Notes: generated by a model from the letters alone, not told the origin. 5,332 nucleotides of DNA from Methanobacteriota archaeon (GCA_021731385.1 JAKFXM010000055.1:1-5332), one strand, 5' to 3'; shown: positions 1 to 5,249, numbered from the stretch's first letter. Program-made: numbers and translations.

Positions 1-726
1 CCCCAACCCCGAGCCTATTGAAAAATTTTTATCTATTGCATCATTGATGAAATTTTTTGCCTCTTTTACAGAATCAACAACATTTAGACCCTTAGCCAGA
101 TTTGCAGCTATTGCTGCGGAAAAAGCGCATCCCAAACCATGCAGTTTCACATCCCTTTTTACTCCCCCAAAATAATAAAATTTTTTCTTGTAGTGCAGAA
201 TGTCTGTTGCATCTGCATGTCCATCGGTTATCACGCAATTGCCTATCCTCTTTGCAGCTTTTTTTACATCATCAGGATTTCTTATTTTGATTCCGGATAA
301 AACCTCTGCTTCATATATATTTGGTGTTGTAAGTTTTGATATCGAGATTAGTTTTTTTAATTCATTAATCGAATTTCTCCCAAGCAATGCATAACCGGTT
401 GTTGATTTAATCACAGGATCAACGACAAGATTCTTAACCTTGTAGAATTTCATTTTCCTGTAAACCAGCCGAACTGTCTCTCTATTGCAGAGCATCCCGG
501 TCTTCACAGCATCCGGTTTTATGTCATCAAAAACAGAGCCTATCTGCTTTGAGATAATGTATAATGGAAGGACATCAACACCCTGAATTCCTTTCGTGTT
601 CTGTGCAGTAACGGCGGTAATTGCAGCAGTTCCATAAACCCCGAAGGAATTAAAGGTCTTCAAATCCTGCTGGATTCCTGCCCCGGAGCAGGAATCCGAA
701 CCTGCAATTGTTAGAGCAGTTTTCAT
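1..726 (-). CDS. thiD: Hydroxymethylpyrimidine/phosphomethylpyrimidine kinase (ThiD), 3' end outside window
   Basis: This enzyme phosphorylates 4-amino-5-hydroxymethyl-2-methylpyrimidine and its monophosphate to the pyrophosphate used in thiamine phosphate synthesis; it is a cytosolic ribokinase-fold protein. The frame is open for 242 codons from ATG 726 to the window edge. Visible family motifs are the N-terminal LTIAGSDSCSGAGIQQDLKTF-type substrate loop (residues about 5-25), DIKPDAVKTGM, VVDPV, TPNIYEAEVLSG and the anion-hole/catalytic segment HGLGCAFSAAIAANLAKG with its cysteine. Two departures are seen: SDSCSGAG instead of the usual SDSGGGAG, and HGLGC where most members have HGTGC. The last residues in view, IGSGLG, match the end of the kinase domain in archaeal proteins that continue into a ThiN thiamine-phosphate synthase domain, so a fusion is possible but lies outside the window. 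The start overlaps the leuD stop as TAATG, which implies translational coupling. Confidence 0.95.
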   Translation of the reverse strand, partial: MKTALTIAGSDSCSGAGIQQDLKTFNSFGVYGTAAITAVTAQNTKGIQGVDVLPLYIISKQIGSVFDDIKPDAVKTGMLCNRETVRLVYRKMKFYKVKNLVVDPVIKSTTGYALLGRNSINELKKLISISKLTTPNIYEAEVLSGIKIRNPDDVKKAAKRIGNCVITDGHADATDILHYKKKFYYFGGVKRDVKLHGLGCAFSAAIAANLAKGLNVVDSVKEAKNFINDAIDKNFSIGSGLG

Positions 727-1229
727 TATTTTCTCTTCAATTGATTTTTTACATATCCTACAATCCCGCCAGATTCAAGAAGATTCATCAGAAATTCAGG
801 CATAGGCTGGAATTTATATTCTTTTTTTGTATTTGGATTTTTTACAGTTCCGTTGCTAAAATCAATCTCCAATTCATTGCTATCCTTTGCATCAATACTG
901 CACTCAACTAAGGGAAGTCCGATATTTATCGAATTCCTGTAGAAAATTCTTGCAAATGATTTTGCAACCACTGCAGAGATTCCTGCGCCCATTAATGCCC
1001 TTGGGGCATGCTCCCTTGAAGATCCGCAGCCGAAGTTTTCATCAGCGACAATAATATCGCCCTTTTTTACATTAACTGAGAATTCTGGTCTTACCTTCTC
1101 AAAGGCATGCTTCGCCAATTCTTTAGGATTTCCGGTAATCAGATATTCTGCAGGAATAATCTGGTCTGTGTCTATATTCCTTCCGAATTTCCAGACCTTG
1201 CCTTTGATTTTTTTAGGGAGTTTCGTCAT
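726..1229 (-). CDS. leuD: 3-isopropylmalate dehydratase small subunit (LeuD)
   Basis: This is the small (swivel-domain) subunit of isopropylmalate isomerase, which with the iron-sulfur LeuC subunit converts 2-isopropylmalate to 3-isopropylmalate in leucine synthesis. From ATG 1229 the protein has 167 residues, the usual archaeal length. It shows GKVWKFGRNIDTDQIIPAEYL (11-30), the NFGCGSSREHAP signature (65-76), VAKSFARIFYRNSINIGLPL (88-107) and the C-terminal GGIVGYV. The loop reads YLIT (29-32). Homoaconitase small subunits are reported to carry YLRT there, so the missing arginine favours isopropylmalate over homocitrate-type substrates (inference). The open frame extends upstream to 1331, but those 34 residues resemble nothing in the family and run antisense to the micro-ORF, so ATG 1229 is preferred. 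No Shine-Dalgarno is visible and a TATA box lies about 26 bases upstream, consistent with a leaderless mRNA. leuC is not in this window. Confidence 0.95.
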   Translation of the reverse strand: MTKLPKKIKGKVWKFGRNIDTDQIIPAEYLITGNPKELAKHAFEKVRPEFSVNVKKGDIIVADENFGCGSSREHAPRALMGAGISAVVAKSFARIFYRNSINIGLPLVECSIDAKDSNELEIDFSNGTVKNPNTKKEYKFQPMPEFLMNLLESGGIVGYVKNQLKRK

Positions 1230-1236
1230 TCTAGGT

Positions 1237-1247
1237 ATTTTTATTCC
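1237..1247 (+). promoter_or_regulatory. Promoter element of micro-ORF copy A
   Basis: ATTTTTATTCC begins 33 bases upstream of ATG 1270. The same element, ATTTTTATCC, begins 32 bases upstream of the second micro-ORF copy at 5250. That matching position argues that it is a real TATA-type box. Transcription would start only a few bases before the ATG. It overlaps or abuts the leuD promoter on the other strand, so the two genes probably compete for or share factors. Confidence 0.5.
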
Positions 1248-1249
1248 TG

Positions 1250-1258
1250 TATTAAATA
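1250..1258 (-). promoter_or_regulatory. TATA box of the leuD-thiD operon
   Basis: Read on the minus strand this is TATTTAATA, 21-29 bases upstream of ATG 1229. An archaeal TATA box sits about 26 bases upstream of the transcription start, so transcription would begin at or next to the ATG and give a leaderless message. It lies inside the 40-base gap shared with the divergent micro-ORF. Confidence 0.5.
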
Positions 1259-1269
1259 TGTAATTTAAT

Positions 1270-1440
1270 ATGAAATCTAAAAAGATAGACCTTGAGGAAT
1301 TTGACAAACTTCCCGTGGAGGAGCAATACAAAGTACTTGGGGTTAGGGGTATTCCCCGAAGATCTTGGAAGAAGGAAGTAAGGGATCTATCTGCTGTAGA
1401 GTTGATAAGGTTGCATAGGAAGGAACTGGGGTCTATTTAA
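1270..1440 (+). CDS. 56-residue micro-protein, copy A of a paralogous pair
   Basis: I do not recognise this protein. It begins MKSKKIDLEEFDKLPVEEQ and ends in RLHRKELGSI. It is strongly charged, lacks a membrane segment, a signal peptide and cysteines, and is predicted to be mostly helical (inference). The case for it being a real gene is the second copy at 5250: 18 of the first 24 residues are identical, and three of the four nucleotide changes in the first 14 codons are silent (AAG/AAA and two GAC/GAT). The upstream promoter element is also shared. It is divergent from leuD with 40 bases between, and its stop overlaps the end of the convergent PIN gene by 8 bases (1433-1440). Possible roles include a small DNA-binding protein or an antitoxin-like partner, but nothing in the sequence decides this. 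Confidence 0.65.
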   Translation: MKSKKIDLEEFDKLPVEEQYKVLGVRGIPRRSWKKEVRDLSAVELIRLHRKELGSI

Positions 1441-1899
1441 CAAATAAATTTTCATCTATACTTTTTATTTTTATTAAATTTTTATTTGTTTCGTCAAAAA
1501 TCGCATTACCCAGTTTTGTATCCAATGTTCCAAAATAAGGTATGTTGAGAGATATTGCATCTGCAAGTAATCTCATATCTGTGGACATGATTCGTCTTTC
1601 TAGATTTTTTAGTTGATGCAGGCTTTTCATTAAAGTTTCAATTCGTGGTGTTAGTGTATCTATGTTATTATCATCAATAAGTTTTAGAAATTCATATATC
1701 GCAGTAGCCCATTTATCTTTTTCGATATCTCTCTTGATGATAAAGATACCTCAGCATAAACGGAGAATGAGATATATCCGTTATAAACACCGCTTCTAAG
1801 TCTTGCAAAGTATTTGCTGGAATTCCTCATATTTTTGTCCATCTTGATAATGCTGACAAATAGAGAAGAATCGATAAAGTGTTTTTCTTTTGGGATCAT
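1433..1899 (-). pseudogene. PIN-domain ribonuclease gene split by a -1 frameshift
   Basis: Two adjacent frames together make one PIN domain of about 155 residues. The 5' frame (ATG 1899 to its stop at 1684) gives FIDSSLFVSI with the first acidic residue D10, then FSVYAEVS with E50. The 3' frame gives IIKRDIEKDKWATAIYEFLKL, then STDMRLLADAISLN and YFGTLD, supplying the third and fourth acids. The 3' frame has a stop at 1753-1751 and the 5' frame stops at 1686-1684, so the shift lies between them, most likely around 1741-1750. One extra T in the short T run at 1742-1744 would restore S-F-I-I-K. PIN proteins are Mg-dependent RNases, often VapC toxins. The start overlaps the pspC-like gene as ATGA, implying translational coupling. 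It could be a decayed gene, an assembly error or, less likely, recoding. No antitoxin gene precedes it. Confidence 0.85.
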
Positions 1900-2111
1900 T
1901 GTTGTATTTTTTCTTCAGGTTCCTCAGGGATGATTATACAACAGATTATATATGCAACTATACCCGGAATAAAACCAGTAATTGCTGTGATAGCAACCCA
2001 TAGCAACCTTATCAGTGTGGGATCAACACTGAAATAATCGCCAATTCCGCCGCAGATGCCGCAAAGCATCCTGTTCTTCCTTGACCTGTAAAGTTTTTTC
2101 GGTTGTTCCAT
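1896..2111 (-). CDS. PspC-domain small membrane protein
   Basis: The 71-residue protein is a single PspC domain, the membrane-sensor module of the bacterial phage-shock system that also occurs as free small proteins in archaea. It has KKLYRSRKNRMLCGICGG (5-22), IGDYFSVDPTLIRLLWV (23-39) and a hydrophobic segment with a central FIPG turn (about 33-62), ending IIIPEEPEE, all typical. The two residues C17 and C20 in MLCGIC replace the small residues often found there. PspC proteins lie in the cytoplasmic membrane and respond to envelope stress in bacteria; the archaeal role is not established. It sits 42 bases after the DUF2085 gene and overlaps the PIN start by four bases (ATGA). No clear Shine-Dalgarno is seen, and TTATAA at 2147-2152 might be a secondary promoter. 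Confidence 0.9.
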   Translation of the reverse strand: MEQPKKLYRSRKNRMLCGICGGIGDYFSVDPTLIRLLWVAITAITGFIPGIVAYIICCIIIPEEPEEKIQQ

Positions 2112-2146
2112 TGTTTTATTTTTATCTCATGAATTTTTGCTGATTG

Positions 2147-2152
2147 TTATAA
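2147..2152 (-). promoter_or_regulatory. Possible internal TATA box before the PspC gene
   Basis: TTATAA on the minus strand lies 36-41 bases upstream of ATG 2111, in the only sizeable gap (42 bases) of the 2790-1433 operon. The distance fits a promoter with a short leader. In AT-rich DNA this motif is common, so support is weak. Confidence 0.25.
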
Positions 2153-2153
2153 C

Positions 2154-2507
2154 TTACAGAATATATTGAAACAGTGAGATATAAGTCAATAGAGAGTAAA
2201 TATCAATCCCACAAATTAAACCTGCCGTAAAGCCCGTTATTACTCTGAGGATATTGTTGCTACTTCTAAGGTTTATGAATTGAGTTACGCCGTCTATAAC
2301 TAATGGGGATATCATAATGAGTGTTACAATGATAAGTTGTTTTACTGAAAAATTATTAATAAAATTGGGTATAACGGCAATTATGATAAAGCCTAAAATT
2401 AAGCTTAAATAGAAACTAAAACATCTTGCACATAAAGGCATCTTTTTATTTCCAATCACAAGGGATCGTTCTGGAAGTTGATGACAAACCCACTTAGGTA
2501 TTCTCAT
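2154..2507 (-). CDS. DUF2085-family predicted membrane protein
   Basis: The 117-residue protein matches the DUF2085 pattern in order: WVCHQLPERSL (6-16), MPLCARCFSFYL (23-34), a hydrophobic helix (about 32-49), a second one ending SPLVIDGVTQFINLRSSNN (about 57-85), then LRVITGFTAG (87-96) and a last hydrophobic stretch. Conserved CHQ, PERS, CxxC, DGxTQ and RxSxN elements are all present. The function of the family is unknown; the paired cysteines with the histidine suggest metal binding near the membrane face (inference). It starts 10 bases after the zinc-ribbon gene stop and has no obvious Shine-Dalgarno, so it is read from the same operon message. Confidence 0.85.
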   Translation of the reverse strand: MRIPKWVCHQLPERSLVIGNKKMPLCARCFSFYLSLILGFIIIAVIPNFINNFSVKQLIIVTLIMISPLVIDGVTQFINLRSSNNILRVITGFTAGLICGIDIYSLLTYISLFQYIL

Positions 2508-2517
2508 TTAAGTATAA

Positions 2518-2790
2518 CTATCTATTCCCGCTTAGCATTAACAATAATAACACAATTATTATGATTATCACTATGACTACACCACAGCAACAGCCCATTG
2601 AACCTCCTAATCCTTCACGTAAGCCAGAAAAGAATCCGCCACCCTTACCATGTATTATTGTTGTTTGAATTGCTTGTTGATCGGATTTATTTGAAATATT
2701 AGGTGACGCACTTTGCATCTCGTTCCCACAATTGGAACAAAATTTACTCCCTTCTTCAACAGATTTCCCACATTTTGAGCAGAGTGGCAT
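2518..2790 (-). CDS. Zinc-ribbon protein with C-terminal membrane anchor
   Basis: The 90-residue protein has an N-terminal zinc ribbon with C4, C7, C18 and C21 (CSKCGKS...FCSNCG), spaced C-x2-C-x10-C-x2-C. A polar linker follows (about 26-47), then a glycine-rich stretch GKGGGFFSGLREGLGGSMG, three consecutive cysteines (67-69) and a membrane segment of almost pure V/I/L (70-87). The topology is probably tail-anchored with the ribbon in the cytoplasm. The CCC triplet at the membrane edge could bind metal or be lipidated (speculation). It is the first gene of the minus-strand operon and is divergent from the 426-residue protein across 47 bases. That protein carries a zinc ribbon of identical spacing at its own cytoplasmic end, so the two are candidates for a joint function. 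Function is otherwise unknown. Confidence 0.85.
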   Translation of the reverse strand: MPLCSKCGKSVEEGSKFCSNCGNEMQSASPNISNKSDQQAIQTTIIHGKGGGFFSGLREGLGGSMGCCCGVVIVIIIIIVLLLLMLSGNR

Positions 2791-2837
2791 TTTATATCGT
2801 TATTTAATCCTATTTTCAGAATAAATATGGTGCCTCT
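2791..2837. promoter_or_regulatory. Shared divergent promoter region
   Basis: These 47 bases must carry promoters for both the leftward membrane operon and the rightward 426-residue protein. AT-rich TATA-like stretches are present (TTTATAT at 2791-2797, TATTTAAT at 2801-2808, AATAAATAT at 2820-2828). I cannot assign them individually. The motif TATTTTCAGAAT at 2811-2822 recurs at 5151-5162 upstream of the PLD-like gene. Confidence 0.45.
2829..2832 (+). promoter_or_regulatory. Shine-Dalgarno site of the 426-residue protein
   Basis: GGTG lies five bases before ATG 2838 and pairs with the CACC of the archaeal 16S 3' end. It is one of the few clear ribosome-binding sites in the window and supports this start. 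Confidence 0.5.
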
Positions 2838-4118
2838 ATGAAAAATATCAAAATTATATTGATTCTTGCTTTATTTTCTGTTTTATTGTCTAATTTTGTT
2901 GGTGCTATAGCTGGTATTGATGATGCTATCGTTATTGAAGGGATAGCATATGTCTGTCAAGGAATAAATTGTGTTGGTATGATTATGGAATCTGCTAAAG
3001 GATTTGAATTTTCTGTTTCATCAACACAAATAAATTCAAGAAACTGTGGTGAGAGTGATCCTATGTACATAGAGGTAAGAAATCCATTTTGGTTGAGTAG
3101 CATAATTGTCTATGCAGACGGGCAACAAATAAATTGTAAAATTACTAGTAAGCCGGGTGGAAATAAAGGAACATGCCCACCATTTAAATTTAAAGGTGGA
3201 CCTGCAGGGAGTTCTGGAACGGAAACAGTGAATTTAGTAGTCGCTGCAGTGGGAGAGCCCGGAAGTAATGATAATGGTACGGGTGATTCTAAACAGTTTT
3301 CTATCCAAATAACTCATGTCGCAACTACAGAAGAACAAACTGCAAGGAATATAATTGACTCAGGTAAATCTACAATCTTAAAATACGAGGAAAAAATATC
3401 GACATATGAAACTCAAGGCTATATAATGAAAAATGCAAGGAAGCTACTTACAGAAGCTAATAATCAGATTAGCAATGCTGAAAGTGTATTTTCTAAGTGT
3501 GATTTTGGAAATGTGGGGGGATATGTTAATACAGCCAAGTCAAAAGCCCAGAGTGCATCTTCTCAAGTAGATATAGACTATCAAAACGGATTAAAAGCAA
3601 AAGATGCAATTAATTCTGCAAAATCAGATATAACAAGAGCACAAACAAAAATCGATTCTTACGGTCGTTCAGGATATAATATGGTAGTTGCAAGTAACCT
3701 TCTTTCAGAAGCAAAGAAATTATTAAACAGTGCCAATAACTATTTCTCAGATGGCGAGTATTCAACAGCAAGTGATTACGCTAGACAAGCAAGTTCTAAA
3801 TCTGAAGAATCTGCCAATCAGGCAGATTTGGATTATCAAGAACAAAAATCAAATAAAGAGAAACAAGAAAAAGCACAGGAAGAACAAAGGAGATTGGAAG
3901 AACTACAAAAATTAACTCAGAATAAAGAGGTGGGGAGTAACTCCTCCTTACTTTTTATATTAGTCTTCATTGTGGTTGTAGTACTTCTAGTTGTACTGAC
4001 ATACTTTATTTTTACTAAGCATAAGAAAGGGAGGGTATTGTTAGTTTGCCCTAAATGTAAATTCAAAAATCAAGAGAATTCACAGTTTTGTAATAGTTGC
4101 GGGGAAAAATTACAGTAA
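2838..4118 (+). CDS. Secreted repeat protein with TM anchor and C-terminal zinc ribbon
   Basis: I do not recognise a named family. The order along 426 residues is: a signal peptide (1-23, KNIKIILILALFSVLLSNF core); a cysteine-containing outer region (24-165) with C40, C45, C70, C100 and C113 and beta-rich character; two tandem helical repeats of 81 residues (169-249 and 254-334) that are identical at 29 of 81 positions in an ungapped hand alignment, each ending DIDYQ or DLDYQ; a charged coiled coil rich in E, K and Q (335-364); a TM helix (about 371-392); a KHKKGR cytoplasmic stop; and a zinc ribbon with C404, C407, C418 and C421. The N-terminal part should face outside and the ribbon inside. 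Sequons NGT (146) and NSS (368) could be glycosylated. The design suggests a surface or envelope receptor or a structural stalk with a cytoplasmic contact domain (inference). It is divergent from the small zinc-ribbon protein. Confidence 0.85.
   Translation: MKNIKIILILALFSVLLSNFVGAIAGIDDAIVIEGIAYVCQGINCVGMIMESAKGFEFSVSSTQINSRNCGESDPMYIEVRNPFWLSSIIVYADGQQINCKITSKPGGNKGTCPPFKFKGGPAGSSGTETVNLVVAAVGEPGSNDNGTGDSKQFSIQITHVATTEEQTARNIIDSGKSTILKYEEKISTYETQGYIMKNARKLLTEANNQISNAESVFSKCDFGNVGGYVNTAKSKAQSASSQVDIDYQNGLKAKDAINSAKSDITRAQTKIDSYGRSGYNMVVASNLLSEAKKLLNSANNYFSDGEYSTASDYARQASSKSEESANQADLDYQEQKSNKEKQEKAQEEQRRLEELQKLTQNKEVGSNSSLLFILVFIVVVVLLVVLTYFIFTKHKKGRVLLVCPKCKFKNQENSQFCNSCGEKLQ
3342..3839 (+). 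repeat. Internal tandem 81-residue repeat of the surface protein
   Basis: Unit 1 is 3342-3584 and unit 2 is 3597-3839, separated by four codons. Shared positions include Y-x3-GY-x-M, A-x2-LL-x-EA, FS, and the closing Q-x-D-x-DYQ. The repeat is clear in protein but diverged in DNA, so the duplication is old. Both units are predicted to be long helices (inference). Confidence 0.7.
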
Positions 4119-4129
4119 TGATTAAAATC

Positions 4130-4576
4130 TTACATCCCCGAAATTCTTCTAATACCTGAGAACTTATCCATCGACTTAAGTTTATCAAATCCGGAATCGA
4201 AGGATAATAATGTTGGAATATCCGATTTTACCATTAGGTTTGCTATTGTCCAGTCAGTGAATGACAAGAAAAGTGAGGGATACTGCTCTACACACATTTT
4301 TGCAGAGGCAAATGTGGATCTATCGACATGCAGAAGTTCTATTCTTCCGGAATTTTGTATAAGGTTTATTGTTTCAAGAATAATCTCTGGGCTCTTTGTT
4401 TTTCTGGTGGTAAATGCTATTACTTCATCCAAGACATAATCGGAGGTGTAAGCCTTTCCAAAATTACCATCTATCACACCCCTTATTATCTCATTGGCTA
4501 CTGGATGATAAACATCTCTTTTGTTATGGAATCCTATAAAGATACCGGTATCAATAAAAGCAGCCATTCTAGTCAT
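4130..4576 (-). CDS. PIN-domain ribonuclease (VapC-like toxin candidate)
   Basis: The 148-residue protein is a complete PIN domain, the fold of Mg-dependent RNases including VapC toxins. The acidic residues are at the expected places: D9 in AAFIDTGIFIGF, E51 in VLDEVIAF, D108 in SFTDWTIANLM and D127 in LLSFDSGFDKL. The chosen start overlaps the upstream gene stop by eight bases; GTGAT at 4583-4579 sits two bases before this ATG, which is the right register against the 16S tail. A second in-frame ATG at 4567 would begin MAAFID one base after the upstream stop and is possible. Upstream position and overlap make the PLD-like gene the likely partner or antitoxin. Its 3' end is convergent with the 426-residue gene, 11 bases apart. 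The reading frame is intact, unlike the PIN gene at 1433-1899. Confidence 0.9.
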   Translation of the reverse strand: MTRMAAFIDTGIFIGFHNKRDVYHPVANEIIRGVIDGNFGKAYTSDYVLDEVIAFTTRKTKSPEIILETINLIQNSGRIELLHVDRSTFASAKMCVEQYPSLFLSFTDWTIANLMVKSDIPTLLSFDSGFDKLKSMDKFSGIRRISGM

Positions 4577-5102
4577 AGATCACTTCGTCTACCTTAGAAG
4601 CGTCCGTCTCTATACCCCAGTCCCTAGGATTTTCTAGTATTTCCTCCAATGGATCTTTAGCCATCGAAATCTTCTCGGCTTTAGAAACCATCCTTTCAAA
4701 CCGGTCTAAAATTTCTTTAGCCGCTTTAGGATCATTTGAATGGACTTCACCCTCTCTAACTCCGATCTTCCTTCTGTCGTGGGGATATGAATGTATGAAT
4801 GATTTTCCATCCACAACCAAGTAATGATCTTTTACCCCCTCCTTTCCCTTATAGACATCACAACCGTAAGCCAACCACTTATTAACATACAATGGATCAG
4901 TGGCATAGACCCTATACTTAACGCCTCTCCCCCTGGCATTCTTTACTGCCCATCTAATGTCCTGATACCCAAATGCTTGACCTTCCCCAGTAATGATAAC
5001 GACCTCTTTCTTTGCAGAATTAAACAATTCCATTACATATTTCCTAAACTCCTCATCCAACGGATCAGAACTGTAATTAATAATCTTCTTCTCAGGATTC
5101 AT
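4569..5102 (-). CDS. PLD-fold protein without intact HKD motif, putative antitoxin or regulator
   Basis: The 177-residue protein reads as one phospholipase-D-like half domain: an N-terminal helix ELFNSAKKEVVIITGEG (25-41), DIRWAVKNARGRGVKYRVYATD (48-69), LAYGCDVYKG (78-87), then DHYLVVDGKSFIHS (92-105) and a C-terminal helix DPKAAKEILDRFERMV (124-139). Active PLD enzymes have HxK-x4-D in the VVDGK strand. Here the aligned residues are K91, H93 and D98, so the catalytic motif is not intact and a binding role is more likely. This half-domain form resembles the effector domain at the C-terminus of TrmB-type regulators. An acidic tail (144-177, ending VDEVIYD) follows, a feature of antitoxin segments that cover PIN active sites (inference). 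It overlaps the PIN gene downstream. G+C looks higher than in neighbours (25 of 60 in 4621-4680 against 17 of 60 in 3601-3660), a hint of separate origin. Confidence 0.75.
   Translation of the reverse strand: MNPEKKIINYSSDPLDEEFRKYVMELFNSAKKEVVIITGEGQAFGYQDIRWAVKNARGRGVKYRVYATDPLYVNKWLAYGCDVYKGKEGVKDHYLVVDGKSFIHSYPHDRRKIGVREGEVHSNDPKAAKEILDRFERMVSKAEKISMAKDPLEEILENPRDWGIETDASKVDEVIYD
4579..4583 (-). promoter_or_regulatory. Ribosome-binding site deciding the PIN start
   Basis: GTGAT on the minus strand, inside the last codons of the PLD-like gene, pairs with the 16S tail and is two bases from ATG 4576. It favours that start over ATG 4567. Confidence 0.4.
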
Positions 5103-5138
5103 TTTCCATCTATTTCAGAATATTTTTTGTTTTTTAGG

Positions 5139-5146
5139 CATATAAA
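5139..5146 (-). promoter_or_regulatory. TATA box of the PLD-like/PIN operon
   Basis: TTTATATG on the minus strand lies 37-44 bases upstream of ATG 5102, giving a predicted leader of roughly 12 bases. It is the best-looking TATA box in the window. Confidence 0.55.
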
Positions 5147-5217
5147 CTTGTATTTTCAGAATTACAATTCATTCGGATCCGTAATCCTCCCAGTAATCTA
5201 ATTCACCACAAAATTAC

Positions 5218-5227
5218 ATTTTTATCC
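5218..5227 (+). promoter_or_regulatory. Promoter element of micro-ORF copy B
   Basis: ATTTTTATCC begins 32 bases before ATG 5250, matching the element before copy A in sequence and, within one base, in spacing. The rest of the 147-base gap 5103-5249 holds the opposing promoter and no gene that I can see. Confidence 0.5.
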
Positions 5228-5249
5228 TTATACTACTTATAATTTTTAT

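Noticed and set aside
102..394. Plus-strand open frames within thiD
   Set aside because: They are low-complexity products antisense to an unmistakable ThiD sequence.
1230..1331. N-terminal extension of leuD from an upstream ATG at 1331
   Set aside because: The extra 34 residues have no LeuD character, run antisense to the better-supported micro-ORF, and would make the protein longer than archaeal relatives.
1455..1495. T-rich stretch as a terminator of the micro-ORF
   Set aside because: The T runs at 1462-1486 lie within the convergent PIN coding sequence and are explained by its K/N/I/F codons; termination there is possible but not supported independently.
1742..1753. Programmed -1 frameshift site in the PIN gene
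   Set aside because: I see no canonical slippery heptamer and checked no downstream structure; a lost T is the simpler reading.
4257..4597. Plus-strand open frames over the PIN gene
   Set aside because: They are antisense to a complete PIN domain with all four acidic residues in place.
4569..5102. Active phospholipase D or nuclease of the PLD family
   Set aside because: The VVDGK strand lacks the HxK-x4-D arrangement; K and H occupy the aligned places, so catalysis by the usual mechanism is not supported.
4824..5201. Plus-strand open frame of 125 residues
   Set aside because: It lies antisense to the PLD-like gene, has no recognisable domain, and the minus strand carries a clear fold and promoter.
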